Positions 8,447 to 17,182 of a DNA stretch of 64,000 nt are shown here, one piece after another. The notes beneath the pieces are model-generated. The model ran no database searches. It had not been told where the DNA came from and saw nothing but the letters and a program-made list of their open reading frames with translations. The DNA is taken from NCBI RefSeq assembly GCF_035920445.1, contig NZ_CP109162.1, positions 5,394,001 through 5,458,000 of the forward strand. Reading direction: 5' to 3'. The translations under genes and the position numbers were made by a program. The DNA comes from Nocardia sp. NBC_01730. Lineage in GTDB: Bacteria; Actinomycetota; Actinomycetes; Mycobacteriales; Mycobacteriaceae. Positions within the stretch are counted from its first letter, which is position 1, and every line of letters starts with the position of its first letter.

Positions 8447-9307
8447 TTACAAGCTGTCAGCTCTTGTCTCGATCAACGCGAGCGAATCGGCACGGGACAT
8501 GGCGTGATCGGCGAGCGCACTGTCGAACATGGTGCGGAGATGCCGTACCGGCTCGGTGTCCTCGATCAGCCGGAGGTGGATGAGAGTCTCGCTCCAGGCG
8601 ATGTCCGGTAGCAGTGCGCTCTCGAAGCCGAGCACGTGAAAGGTGGCTCCGCCGAGCAGAACTCCGCCCGGTGCATCGAACGGTATGACCCTGATATCCA
8701 GGGTGTCGGGAGACTGCTCGATCAGCGATGCCAGATGGTGCAGCTGCCCTCGCAGCACATCGGCACCGCCGGTGCGCTGGGTAAGCGCGGCTTCACTCAC
8801 CACCGCCACCAGGCGCAGCGGATCGGGTCCGGTCAATCTTTCCTGGCGGCGCATGCGCACCTCGACCCACCGGTCGATCTCCACCCTCCGAACACGAGCG
8901 AGGTCGTTGGTGAATAGCGCCCGTGCGTAGTCGCGCGTTTGCAGCAACCCAGGGACCAGCACACTTTCGTAAGTGTGAATGCGCTGCGCTCCGTACTCCA
9001 ATCCATACAGGCGTGTCACCTCATCCGACAACAACCCCGCATACCCCGACCACCACCCGCGCTGCTTCGCGATATCCCGCAGCCGCAGCATCTCCTCGCG
9101 CTCGGCTGGGTCGAATTCGAGCAACCTCATCAGCTTCTTCAATTTGTCTTCGGCCAGGACGCGTTCCTTCTCCACCTTCGACCAATACGACAGCGTGAAG
9201 CCGAGTTCCTTCGCGACCACCGACGCGCTGACATCGAACTCGTTGCGGCGTCGTCGAATACGCCGCATGAGCTCCCAGCGCGCGACCGTAGGCGAGAGTG
9301 GTGCCAT
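8447..9307 (-). CDS. XRE-family regulator with DUF5753-type C-terminal domain
   Basis: DNA-binding regulator of 286 residues. The helix-turn-helix lies near the N-terminus (about 25-60, VSASVVAKELGFTLSYWSKV), and the remainder matches the DUF5753 effector region of the WhiJ-like family, with YESVLVPGLLQTRDYARAL near 120. ATG 9307 is preferred, with GGAAGGA 12 bases upstream; an in-frame TTG at 9337 would add ten residues. It is transcribed with the DUF397 gene and divergently from two small genes, with a perfect palindrome in between that it may bind. Families of these pairs act in development and in response to unidentified signals in streptomycetes. Confidence 0.9.
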   Translation of the reverse strand: MAPLSPTVARWELMRRIRRRRNEFDVSASVVAKELGFTLSYWSKVEKERVLAEDKLKKLMRLLEFDPAEREEMLRLRDIAKQRGWWSGYAGLLSDEVTRLYGLEYGAQRIHTYESVLVPGLLQTRDYARALFTNDLARVRRVEIDRWVEVRMRRQERLTGPDPLRLVAVVSEAALTQRTGGADVLRGQLHHLASLIEQSPDTLDIRVIPFDAPGGVLLGGATFHVLGFESALLPDIAWSETLIHLRLIEDTEPVRHLRTMFDSALADHAMSRADSLALIETRADSL

Positions 9308-9391
9308 CGTCCGATCGTGTCCTTCCAGCTCCGGCAATTCGTGGAGACGACCGTACCCGCATTCATACTCGACCGAATTTTGTCAATAGAC

Positions 9392-9406
9392 AGGTCAACT
9401 TGACCT
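9392..9406. promoter_or_regulatory. Palindromic operator candidate, XRE/DUF397 divergent promoter
   Basis: AGGTCAACTTGACCT is a perfect 7+1+7 palindrome. Its flanks extend the symmetry to 21 bases with one mismatch (GACAGGTCAACTTGACCTATC). It lies 85 bases upstream of the XRE gene start and 89 upstream of the divergent gene at 9495, so it could control both. Confidence 0.55.
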
Positions 9407-9494
9407 ATCAGTGTTCTGCGCCCTAATCTTTTTGTGTCGCGCATCGCAGGCGGGGGCTTTCCGGGCCCGCATGCGCGGGAACGAGGGGGTTCTG

Positions 9495-9797
9495 ATGTCT
9501 GTGCATGTCATCGACCGGGCGTGGATCGTGAGTGATCGCACGCCGCACCAGGCGCGTCGGGTCAGTGAGGATGCGTGGGTGGTGTCGTATCTGCGCGGTC
9601 GGATGTTGACGACCGAGCAGGCGACGGCGGCGATCCAAGCGGCGGAAACGGTTTCGCTGATGGAGGAGCTGGCGAGCCGGATGGGGCTCACCGCGCTGGA
9701 AGCCCTCGGTCTGGTCGTTATCGAAACGCCGTGGGATACCGGGCCGCCGCGACGTCGGCTCCGGTTGCCGCGTCCGGGCGGGCGGCATCGCCGCTGA
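9495..9797 (+). CDS. Small hypothetical protein
   Basis: I do not recognise this 100-residue protein. It starts MSVHVIDRAWIVSD, has a charged middle with a likely helix (TTEQATAAIQAAETVSLMEE) and ends in an arginine- and proline-rich tail. ATG 9495 is supported by GAGGGGG six bases upstream. It is followed 50 bases later by the DUF4254-like gene and is divergent from the XRE/DUF397 pair, whose operator candidate lies upstream. No signal peptide or membrane segment is visible. Function unknown; co-regulation with the XRE pair is an inference from position. Confidence 0.6.
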   Translation: MSVHVIDRAWIVSDRTPHQARRVSEDAWVVSYLRGRMLTTEQATAAIQAAETVSLMEELASRMGLTALEALGLVVIETPWDTGPPRRRLRLPRPGGRHRR

Positions 9798-9847
9798 TTT
9801 TCACATCTCGCATACCGCAATACCATTCGACCCAGGGGGTTATCGCA

Positions 9848-10288
9848 GTGGAACCGCTGCCGACCAAAGAACTCGTTTTACATGCCTGCCGTGTCGTGCC
9901 CCGAGTCGACCAGCCGATCCTCGAGTCCGCACATCTACTCGCCGGATTACACCGGCAACGGCTGCATACCGAGCTGGGCGAGGCGAACGACATCGATCAG
10001 CACCGCGCCCGGCTCGTTCTCGCCATCGACCGCTGGGTCGCCACCGAGGTGCCCCCTCCACACGGCGGCGCCCACATGCACACCGAAACCGTCGGCATGG
10101 TGATCGACCGCCTCGCCCAGTTCGCCGCGTGCGCCGACGAAGTCCTGCCCATCGCACCGGAGTGGGCCGTCCACAACGCCTGGGAGCGTCTCGCCGAACT
10201 CGCGGTCGGCTATGAAGATCTCGCCTACGAGGTCTCGGCGGGACTGCGCCGCCTCCCATACCTCAGCGGCCCGCGCGACCGACGATGA
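9848..10288 (+). CDS. DUF4254-like hypothetical protein
   Basis: A 146-residue soluble protein beginning MEPLPTKELVLHACR. Conserved-looking segments are HQHRARLVLAIDRWV-like text in the middle, PPHGGAHMHTETVG near residue 75 and a His-rich, largely helical C-terminus. The layout resembles the actinobacterial DUF4254 family, whose function is unknown; I make this assignment from memory of the family pattern, not from a search. GTG 9848 is chosen because AGGGGGT lies about nine bases upstream. It follows the small gene at 9495 and ends close to the convergent DUF3349 gene. Confidence 0.65.
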   Translation: MEPLPTKELVLHACRVVPRVDQPILESAHLLAGLHRQRLHTELGEANDIDQHRARLVLAIDRWVATEVPPPHGGAHMHTETVGMVIDRLAQFAACADEVLPIAPEWAVHNAWERLAELAVGYEDLAYEVSAGLRRLPYLSGPRDRR

Positions 10289-10349
10289 ACCGCGACCGAA
10301 ACGTGCCGAGAGCATCGCCACCGACATTTCGGAAAAGTCTGCGCCCGAG

Positions 10350-10640
10350 CTAATCCTCGGACGGGTCCGGCCAGGCGTGGGTTTCCAGCCGAGTGCGCAC
10401 GCGGGTCACATCCGCCTCCGAAGGCATGTCGTTGGTCAGCTTGGTGATCATCACCTGGATGTCGGTCTTGTCGATGGGCAGTTCGCCGGAGCCGGCCAGC
10501 TCTGCCGTGATCTGAGCCACCTCCTCATCCGAGAGTCGGCGGCGAAGCAAGGCGAGTAGCGGGATGTAGTCGGATTCCGGGACACCGTCCGGATATCCGG
10601 CCCGCAGCCAGTCGATGATGGCGTTCAGGAAAGGTGGCAT
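10350..10640 (-). CDS. DUF3349 protein (copy 2)
   Basis: Small acidic helical protein of 96 residues of the DUF3349 family. It shares with the upstream gene the core WLRAGYPDGVPESDYIPL (residues 11-28), the LLRRRLSDEEV segment and a C-terminal HAWPDP close. The family is restricted to mycobacteria and relatives; M. tuberculosis has one such gene (Rv0543c) directly beside the pitA partner. Its function is unknown. It starts 17 bases after the first DUF3349 copy, so the two form a tandem pair at the end of the pitA transcript. ATG 10640 has no strong ribosome binding site, so it probably depends on coupling to the upstream gene. Confidence 0.85.
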   Translation of the reverse strand: MPPFLNAIIDWLRAGYPDGVPESDYIPLLALLRRRLSDEEVAQITAELAGSGELPIDKTDIQVMITKLTNDMPSEADVTRVRTRLETHAWPDPSED

Positions 10641-10657
10641 CGGCGAACGCTTTTCGT

Positions 10658-10993
10658 TCAGTCGGAATCGGCGGGGGGTTCGGCCAGTGGCCAGCCGCCC
10701 GCCGCCAGGTGGGAGGCGACGCGGGCGATGTCGCGGTCGTCCGGTTGCTCCTTCGCAACCCGGGCGATCGCTTCCTCGATCTCGGCGTGGGTGATCTCGC
10801 GGTCCGGGTTCGAAGCCGCCAACTCCTCGGCAATCACGACCACCTCGTAGTCGGTGAGGTGGCGGTGCAGCACCGCGAACAGGGCGACATAGTCCGAGCG
10901 CGGGACCCCCTGTGGATAGCCGGCGCGCAGCCAGCCCACGATCTTGCCGAGCAGGTGCGGCCGTAGCTGTGCAGGTTTCGCTTGATCGGTCAC
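10658..10993 (-). CDS. DUF3349 protein (copy 1)
   Basis: DUF3349 family protein of 111 residues, with the core WLRAGYPQGVPRSDYVAL, then LHRHLTDYEVVVIAEEL and a C-terminal WPLAEPP. GTG 10993 is preferred: GAGGGG lies seven bases upstream. An in-frame ATG at 11008 overlaps the stop of the membrane-protein gene (ATGA) and would add five residues, so either start is possible. It is the likely counterpart of M. tuberculosis Rv0543c by position. The downstream second copy is 30-40% similar by eye and looks like an old local duplication. Function unknown. Confidence 0.85.
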   Translation of the reverse strand: MTDQAKPAQLRPHLLGKIVGWLRAGYPQGVPRSDYVALFAVLHRHLTDYEVVVIAEELAASNPDREITHAEIEEAIARVAKEQPDDRDIARVASHLAAGGWPLAEPPADSD

Positions 10994-11004
10994 TCTGACG
11001 CCCC

Positions 11005-11286
11005 TCATGCCTGTTCGAACAGATGAATGCCGAACCTTGCCGCGATGAACGCTTTCGCGGTGTAGAGGATTCCGGTGATGATTGCCACCACCACCAACAC
11101 GAGGCACACCATCGCGACCGCGAGCGCCGGGTAGTTGCGCCGCACCGTGCCTCCCTCTTCGACGATTTCCGACGCCGACCAGAACCGCACTCCGATCGCG
11201 AAGACCATCGGCAGCCCCGCCCCGAGCAGCAGCCCGGCCGACATCACCTTCCACAGCGAATTCAGATTCGTGACGAGAGTGTGCAC
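11005..11286 (-). CDS. Small conserved membrane protein linked to pitA
   Basis: A 93-residue integral membrane protein with two hydrophobic helices: SAGLLLGAGLPMVFAIGVRF (about 16-35) and LAVAMVCLVLVVVAIITGIL (about 55-74). It begins at GTG 11286 with an AGGAGG site seven bases upstream that overlaps the pitA stop codon, so translation is coupled to the phosphate transporter. The same arrangement is found in M. tuberculosis (Rv0544c next to pitA Rv0545c), which supports a shared role with PitA, perhaps as an accessory subunit. No enzymatic motif is visible. Confidence 0.88.
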   Translation of the reverse strand: MHTLVTNLNSLWKVMSAGLLLGAGLPMVFAIGVRFWSASEIVEEGGTVRRNYPALAVAMVCLVLVVVAIITGILYTAKAFIAARFGIHLFEQA

Positions 11287-11297
11287 GCCTGGACCTC

Positions 11298-12533
11298 CTA
11301 GACCTGCGCCGAATGGGACGTCGAGCCGAATTCCGTCGCCTGCCCGCCGGCCGCCGAGTCCTGGGTAACTCCCGGCGCATCGGTGGCGGCGCCAGGCGTC
11401 TCGCCCGGCCACTCGTTGACGTTGTCGGTGTGCACCGGATTTCGCCGGGAACGCAGATACATCAGCGTCGACAGCGCGATCAGAATGCCGAACACCACCA
11501 GCACGCCGGCCAGCCCGCCGACGAAATGCGCGACAGCCCAGCAGATCGCACCGGCCACACCGGCCAGCGGCAGCGTGAGCAACCATGCGACCACCATCCG
11601 CCCCATCACGCCCCACCGCACCTCGGCACCCTTGCCGAGCCCGGTACCCAGGATCGAGCCGGTCGCGGTCTGTGTGGTGGACAGCGGCAGCCCGAAGTGG
11701 GCGGAGGTGAGAATGATCGCAGCGGAAGCGGATTCGGCCGCGAGCCCCTGCGGCGAGTCGATCTCGACAAGCCCCTTGCCCAGTGTCCGGATGATCCGCC
11801 AGCCACCGAGATACGTGCCTGCCGCGATGGCGACGGCACACGCGGCCATCACCCACAGCGGCAGCTCGTCGTTCTTGGTGAGCGTCCCATGCGCGACGAG
11901 GGCAAGGAATATCACGCCCATCGTCTTCTGCGCGTCGTTGGTGCCGTGCGCCAGCGAGACCAGCGAGGCGGAACCGATCTGGCCCCAACGGAAACCTTCG
12001 GTAACTTTGTCCTCGGTGGAGGACCTGGCGATCCGGTAGACCAGCCAGGTTCCGATCGCCGAGACCAGCGCGGCGACGACCGGGGCGAGCACCGCGGGAA
12101 GAATGATCTTGGTGACCACCCCGTCCGAACCGGACGCCCAGATCACACCGCTCCAGCCCAACGAGGCGAGCGTCGCGCCGATCAGACCGCCGAACAGGGC
12201 GTGCGACGAACTGGACGGCAGGCCGAACAGCCAGGTGAGCAGGTTCCACAAGATACCGCCGACCAGACCGGCGAACACGATGATGAGCAGGTCGTGACCC
12301 GACACGGCATCGAGACGAACGATGCCCTTGGCCACCGTGGCGGCGACGGCAACCGACAGGAAGGCGCCGAGCAGGTTCAGCACCGCCGACAGCGCGACCG
12401 CGACGCGAGGCTTGAGCGCACCGGTCGCGATCGACGTCGCCATGGCGTTGGCGGTGTCATGGAAGCCGTTGGTGAAATCGAATGCGAGTGCCGTCACGAC
12501 GACGATCAGGAGAACCAGGAATTCGACGGTCAC
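11298..12533 (-). CDS. pitA: Low-affinity inorganic phosphate transporter PitA
   Basis: Proton- or metal-coupled phosphate permease of the PiT family in the cytoplasmic membrane. The family's duplicated signature is clear: DFTNGFHDTANAMATSIATG near the N-terminus and AHGTNDAQKTMGV in the second half, each in a hydrophobic context, with about ten helices overall. A further paired motif (GLPSSSSHAL and GLPLSTTQTATG) marks the two symmetrical halves. GTG 12533 gives an N-terminus like other actinobacterial PitA proteins; GTG 12551 upstream is possible and neither has a clear ribosome binding site. The ~50-residue polar C-terminal tail is probably cytoplasmic. It heads a transcript containing the small membrane protein and two DUF3349 genes. 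Confidence 0.93.
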   Translation of the reverse strand: MTVEFLVLLIVVVTALAFDFTNGFHDTANAMATSIATGALKPRVAVALSAVLNLLGAFLSVAVAATVAKGIVRLDAVSGHDLLIIVFAGLVGGILWNLLTWLFGLPSSSSHALFGGLIGATLASLGWSGVIWASGSDGVVTKIILPAVLAPVVAALVSAIGTWLVYRIARSSTEDKVTEGFRWGQIGSASLVSLAHGTNDAQKTMGVIFLALVAHGTLTKNDELPLWVMAACAVAIAAGTYLGGWRIIRTLGKGLVEIDSPQGLAAESASAAIILTSAHFGLPLSTTQTATGSILGTGLGKGAEVRWGVMGRMVVAWLLTLPLAGVAGAICWAVAHFVGGLAGVLVVFGILIALSTLMYLRSRRNPVHTDNVNEWPGETPGAATDAPGVTQDSAAGGQATEFGSTSHSAQV

Positions 12534-12625
12534 GCTTCTAGTGTGCGGCACCCGCCAACGTCATCGCCAAAGTGGTTGCCGTCAGTCGGACGTCCAGGAC
12601 GGGATAACGTGGATTGTGCTCTCTC

Positions 12626-13885
12626 TCAGCCGAGCCGCGTGCATCCCGGTGTGACCGGACGACCTGCGAACCGATCGTCTATCCACGCATTCGCACCGGG
12701 GATCCCGCTGAGGCCGACGATGAAGTGCTCCCCGAGATGCACCTCGAAGTCCACCTCCGCCCCACCACGGCACCAGTCCGCGTAGAGATTTTCGGCCCCG
12801 GCCAATGGCACCCACGGATCGTGCGTGCCGTGATAGAGGAACACCGGCACCTTCGGCGCGGTCGCGCCCATGCGATTGTCGGCCAGGATCTCCTTGATCA
12901 TCGGCAGCTCGGTGGGCGCGGCGACATTGGTGAGCGCCTGCACCGGAATCGGCGCGACGACACCGGCGAACCCCGCCGACGACATGCACATGTCCTTGCC
13001 GATCTGGGCCAAGCGCCAGCCATTGTCGTTCATCAGACCGAGCATTTCCGGATACTCCCTGGCCAGCCCGAGTGTCGCGGCAAGAAACACTCCGGAGGCG
13101 GCGTTGCGGCCGTCCATGCCGGCCAGCAACATGCCGAAGTCGGCGGGCACGCCCCCGAACGCCGCGCCGACGAGGTTCACCTCCGGCGCGTAGTCGGGTG
13201 CCAACTGCGCGGCCCATCCGGTCGCGATCGCACCGCCGGAGTATCCCGTGACCACGGTGGGCGTGTCCGGCGGCAACCCGAAGTCCGGTGTATGGACCAC
13301 GGCCCTGATCGCGTCGAGCACCGCGTGACCGGCCATCCGACCGGCCCCGTAAGCCTGCCGCGGGCCCTGGTGGTCGGGGACGATCACGGCGTAGCCCTTG
13401 GACAACGGAATCTGCGCGGCCCACAGCTTGCCCTCCAGCGCGGACTTCAACTCGTAGGACGGCGCGCATTTGTGCCCGAGCGAGTCGATCGCGGCGTTGA
13501 ACGACAGCAGCGGGCGCGGCCCGGGGCCGGTCCACGGCGCGGTCGGCACGAGCAGCGTCGCGACCACCGGCACCGGCCGACCCTTGGCATCGGTGGATCG
13601 AATCAGCAGTTCGGTCGAGTTCAGCGGAAAGAAGGTCAGGCCCGTGCCGCTCGGGCGGGTCGTGAGAATCGTTCCCGGCGGCTGGCTCTCGAAGTCCGGC
13701 GGCGGCGTGTAGAACGGATCGCCCAGCGGCGTCGGTAGGACTCCGGAGTACTCACCCGACGGTGTGACGAATTGCTCGATCGGATCAGCGCGCGCGGACG
13801 TCCCGGCCACCGCACTCACGGCCAGTGCGCCGACCAGCGCCAACACCGTTCCGGCGTACCGCCCACGCAGCCGCCATCGCACCAT
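12626..13885 (-). CDS. Secreted lipase (secretory lipase family)
   Basis: Exported alpha/beta-hydrolase of the LIP family (PF03583 type), 419 residues. The start MVRWRLRGRYAGTVLALVGA followed by SAVAGTSARA is a classic Sec signal peptide. The mature part opens with FYTPPPDFESQPPGTIL, typical of mycobacterial and nocardial secreted lipases. The nucleophile motif is GYSGGA (Ser near 210), and the acid and base lie in HGTHDPWVP and HLGEHF near the C-terminus. ATG 13885 follows AGGTGGG at short spacing; upstream in-frame starts would precede the signal peptide. Likely role: hydrolysis of host or environmental lipid esters. It lies between pitA and ligB without obvious coupling. Confidence 0.9.
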   Translation of the reverse strand: MVRWRLRGRYAGTVLALVGALAVSAVAGTSARADPIEQFVTPSGEYSGVLPTPLGDPFYTPPPDFESQPPGTILTTRPSGTGLTFFPLNSTELLIRSTDAKGRPVPVVATLLVPTAPWTGPGPRPLLSFNAAIDSLGHKCAPSYELKSALEGKLWAAQIPLSKGYAVIVPDHQGPRQAYGAGRMAGHAVLDAIRAVVHTPDFGLPPDTPTVVTGYSGGAIATGWAAQLAPDYAPEVNLVGAAFGGVPADFGMLLAGMDGRNAASGVFLAATLGLAREYPEMLGLMNDNGWRLAQIGKDMCMSSAGFAGVVAPIPVQALTNVAAPTELPMIKEILADNRMGATAPKVPVFLYHGTHDPWVPLAGAENLYADWCRGGAEVDFEVHLGEHFIVGLSGIPGANAWIDDRFAGRPVTPGCTRLG

Positions 13886-14036
13886 CGCACCCACCTGCCG
13901 ACCCCTGTCCCGAAGCAAGAAACCCTGCCGAACCACTGCGGTGTGTCGAGCATCCGCCACCCTGATGAGCCCATACTGACAGCGGCACAGCCATCATCGC
14001 AGCGTCACACGCCGACGGTGTCAGATCACGGTCTGA

Positions 14037-15545
14037 TCAAGGCAGCAGTGCGCGCACCGTGCCGATGGTGTCGGCCTCGACGGGATCCTTGTCTGGGCGA
14101 TAGCGCACCACCCGGGCGAAGCGCAGGGCGACGCCGCCGGGATAGCGCGGGCTGATCTGGACACCGTCCAGGGCGATCTCGACGACGAGTTGGGGCCACA
14201 GGTACACGGTTGACCGGTCACGTGCCCGCTCGTGCCGCGGGAATTCGGCTGTCTGCCAGTGCAGTAGCGCGTCGGTCAGTCCCTTGAATGTCTTGCCGAC
14301 CATCACCGGATCGCCGGTTTCCGGATCGCGCGCGCCAAGGTGCAGATTCGACAGGTAGCCGGTGCGGCGACCGTAGCCCCACTCCGCGCCGAGCACGATC
14401 AGGTCCAGGGTGTGCGTCGGCTTGATCTTCTGCCAGGCCCGCCCGCGCCTGCCCGCCGCGTACGGTGCGGTCAACGACTTGATCATGACCCCCTCGTGGC
14501 CGGCCGCGAGCACACCGTCGAAGTATTCGGCGGCCGCTTCGGCATCGGGCCGGATCAGCGCGGGAATGCTGTACGCCCCGGCCACCTTCGTGAGCGCGGC
14601 GCGCCGTTCGGACAGCGGAGCATCGAGCAGGTCCCTGCCGTCCAGGTGCAGACAGTCGAAGAAGTACGGGTGCAGCAGCAACTCCCGGGTGGAACTCACC
14701 TCGGCGAAGCGGCTCATGGTCTCCTGGAATGGACGCGGCCGCCCGGAGTCGGTGAGCGCGAGCGTCTCCCCGTCCAGCACGACGCTCGTACACGCCAGCC
14801 CCGCGACCAGCTCCACCAGCTCCGGCACCCCCGCGGTGATCTCGCGCAGCGTCCTGGTGAACACCCGGACCTGATCGCCCTCCCGGTGCACCTGGATGCG
14901 GGCGCCGTCCATTTTGTGCTCGACACTCACCTCGCCGTCGAATTCGGCAAGCGCCTCATCGAGCGTCGCACCCGGCGAGGCGAGCATCGGCTGGATCGGA
15001 CGACCGACCTCCAGACGGAACTCGGCAAGCGCCTCGGCTCCGCCGGTGAGCGCGGCCGCGGCGGTGACCGGCAGCTGACCGGAAAGCATGTACGCCCTGC
15101 GCACCAAATCCGGCGGCACGTCCGCGGCCTCGGCCACCGCCTCGCTGACGACCGCCGTGAGCGCGCCCTGGCGCAACTCGCCGGTCAGCAGTCTCAGGAG
15201 AAAGTCCTGTTCGTCGTGAGTCGCGGCGGACCACAGCGCCGCAAGCAGTTCTTTGCGGCGGGCCGTCGAGCCGGGGCCCGCGGTCTCGGCCAAATCGCTC
15301 AGCGCGGAGTTCACCGCCGAAACCGTCAGCGTCGCAACGATTGCCGGTGTGCCATCCATCGCAGTGAGCGTCCGCCAGCCCGTCCCGATCCGACCCTGCG
15401 GCAGTTCGCCGGACACCCAGGCGACCACCGCCGCCAACTCCTGCGGCGCGGCCGCCGCCAGCAGCTGTGCCAACGTGGCGATCTTCGTCTTTCGTGACCT
15501 GGTCGCGCGAACGGTCCCCGAGGCCTGCACGACATCCGAGAACAT
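14037..15545 (-). CDS. ligB: ATP-dependent DNA ligase LigB
   Basis: Stand-alone ATP-dependent DNA ligase of about 502 residues, matching the mycobacterial LigB type in length and order. Domain order: N-terminal DNA-binding domain (1 to ~190), nucleotidyl-transferase core with the adenylated lysine in EHKMDGARIQVHR, motif III DGETLAL, HEGVMIKSL (motif IV), then WQKIKPTHTLDL (motif V) and a C-terminal OB fold ending in RYRPDKDPVEAD. It seals nicks with ATP and is normally non-essential beside the NAD-dependent LigA. ATG 15545 is directly preceded by GGGAGGTG. It is divergent from the ramB-like gene, with 96 bases between the two starts. Confidence 0.93.
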   Translation of the reverse strand: MFSDVVQASGTVRATRSRKTKIATLAQLLAAAAPQELAAVVAWVSGELPQGRIGTGWRTLTAMDGTPAIVATLTVSAVNSALSDLAETAGPGSTARRKELLAALWSAATHDEQDFLLRLLTGELRQGALTAVVSEAVAEAADVPPDLVRRAYMLSGQLPVTAAAALTGGAEALAEFRLEVGRPIQPMLASPGATLDEALAEFDGEVSVEHKMDGARIQVHREGDQVRVFTRTLREITAGVPELVELVAGLACTSVVLDGETLALTDSGRPRPFQETMSRFAEVSSTRELLLHPYFFDCLHLDGRDLLDAPLSERRAALTKVAGAYSIPALIRPDAEAAAEYFDGVLAAGHEGVMIKSLTAPYAAGRRGRAWQKIKPTHTLDLIVLGAEWGYGRRTGYLSNLHLGARDPETGDPVMVGKTFKGLTDALLHWQTAEFPRHERARDRSTVYLWPQLVVEIALDGVQISPRYPGGVALRFARVVRYRPDKDPVEADTIGTVRALLP

Positions 15546-15641
15546 CACCTCCCGACGGTAACCCGCGGGTGTGACACATCGCTCCGGCCGACTGCTAATT
15601 TTTCCTTGGCAGGCATGCGAAAGCACCCATAAACTGGACAT

Positions 15642-17048
15642 ATGGCCAAGACTTACGTCGGAACGCGGCTGCGCCAGCTGCGGACCGAACGAGAGCTGAG
15701 CCAGGTCTCACTCGCCCAGAAGCTGGAGATCTCGGCGAGCTATCTCAACCAGATCGAACATGACGTGCGCCCGCTGACCGTACCGGTGTTGCTGAAGATC
15801 AGCGAGGTATTCGGCGTCGACGCGACGTTTTTCTCCTCCCAGGACGACACCCGGCTCATCGCCGAACTCCAGGAGGTCGTGATGGACCAGGAGCTGGGCA
15901 TCGAGGCCGACACCCAGGAGATCGCGGACATGATCTCGGCGCACCCGAGTATGGCCCGCGCGCTGGTGAACATGCACAACCGCTACCGCAACACCTCCGC
16001 CCAGCTGGCGGCCGCCACCGAGGACCGGTTCGCCGACGGAGCGGGCAGCGCGGCGATCAGCAAGCCGCACGAGGAAGTGCGCGACTACTTCTACCAGCGG
16101 CAGAACTACATCCACGCATTGGACACGGCCGCGGAGGAACTCACCGCCCGCATCCGCTTCCACGGTGGTGACGTGAACAGCGAGGTCGCCAGGATGCTGC
16201 GGGCGCACGGCGTGCGGATCCTCGAACGCATCGACCTCGGCGAGGGCGTGCTGCACCACTACGACCCACAGACCCAGCACCTGGAGATCGCGCCTCACCT
16301 CTCCGGCGGGCAACGCACTTTCAAGCTGGCCGCCGAGCTGGCCTACTTCGAGTGCGGGGAGCTGCTCGAAAAGCTGGTCGACGAGGGTAATTTCGCGTCC
16401 GAGGACGCCCGCAAGCTGGCCATGCTCGGCCTTGCCAACTACTTCGCTGCGGCAATGGTCCTGCCGTACAAGCATTTCCACGAGGTCGCCGAGGATTTCC
16501 GCTACGACATCGAGCGGCTGTCGGCGTTCTTCACCCAGAGCTACGAGACCATCTGCCACCGGCTGTCCACTCTGCAACGGCCGGCACTGCGCGGCGTCCC
16601 GTTCTCCTTCGTCCGGGTCGACCGGGCGGGAAATATGTCGAAACGCCAGTCCGCCACCGGCTTCCACTTCTCCGCCAGCGGCGGCACCTGCCCGCTGTGG
16701 AACGTCTACGAGACCTTCGCCTATCCCGGCAAGATCATGACGCAGATCGCCCAGATGCCCGACGGCCGCAAATACCTTTGGGTGGCCCGCACGGTGGAGC
16801 GCCGCGCCACCCGCTACGGGCAGCCGAGCAAGACCTTCGCGATCGGCCTCGGTTGCGAACTGCGACACGCAGGCCGCGTGATCTACGCCGACGGTATCGA
16901 TCTGGACGAAGTCCAAGCCACCCCGATCGGCGCGGGCTGCCGCGTCTGTGAACGCGCCAACTGCCCCCAACGCGCCTTCCCACCCCTCGGCAAGGTCCTC
17001 GACATCAGCGAACACCGCAGCTCGGTCTCCCCCTACGTGCTGAAGTAG
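15642..17048 (+). CDS. ramB: XRE-family short-chain acyl regulator, RamB type
   Basis: Transcription factor of 468 residues. An N-terminal XRE helix-turn-helix (about 10-60, SQVSLAQKLEISASYLNQIE) is followed by an IrrE/ImmA-like middle region and a C-terminal domain with the conserved cysteine cluster CRVCERANCPQRA near 434. This layout is that of RamB of Corynebacterium and Mycobacterium, which controls glyoxylate-shunt and acetate genes; neither aceA nor aceB is in the window. The ATG follows the promoter-like CATAAACTGGACAT closely with no ribosome binding site, suggesting a leaderless mRNA. In M. tuberculosis ramB (Rv0465c) also lies near lpd and an AhpD-like gene, both present further right here. 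Confidence 0.88.
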   Translation: MAKTYVGTRLRQLRTERELSQVSLAQKLEISASYLNQIEHDVRPLTVPVLLKISEVFGVDATFFSSQDDTRLIAELQEVVMDQELGIEADTQEIADMISAHPSMARALVNMHNRYRNTSAQLAAATEDRFADGAGSAAISKPHEEVRDYFYQRQNYIHALDTAAEELTARIRFHGGDVNSEVARMLRAHGVRILERIDLGEGVLHHYDPQTQHLEIAPHLSGGQRTFKLAAELAYFECGELLEKLVDEGNFASEDARKLAMLGLANYFAAAMVLPYKHFHEVAEDFRYDIERLSAFFTQSYETICHRLSTLQRPALRGVPFSFVRVDRAGNMSKRQSATGFHFSASGGTCPLWNVYETFAYPGKIMTQIAQMPDGRKYLWVARTVERRATRYGQPSKTFAIGLGCELRHAGRVIYADGIDLDEVQATPIGAGCRVCERANCPQRAFPPLGKVLDISEHRSSVSPYVLK

Positions 17049-17148
17049 TCGCCCCCTCACCGGTCACCGCGAACTTCGAATGCCTGGCAGGACGTCGCCT
17101 TGGCGCGAGGAGTGAATAGACCCGGCGACACCCTTCCCCCGAAAACGT

Positions 17149-17182
17149 AAGGACCCACCAGCCGCGCGACTGGTGGGTCCTT
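17149..17182 (+). terminator. Hairpin terminator after ramB
   Basis: AAGGACCCACCAG (17149-17161) and CTGGTGGGTCCTT (17170-17182) form a perfect 13-bp stem with an 8-base loop, 100 bases after the ramB stop codon. It also marks the left edge of the compositionally different island. Confidence 0.75.

Noticed and set aside
11313..12785. 490-codon frame on the plus strand
   Set aside because: Antisense to pitA and the lipase end, rich in Arg/His/Asp, a typical shadow in high-GC DNA.
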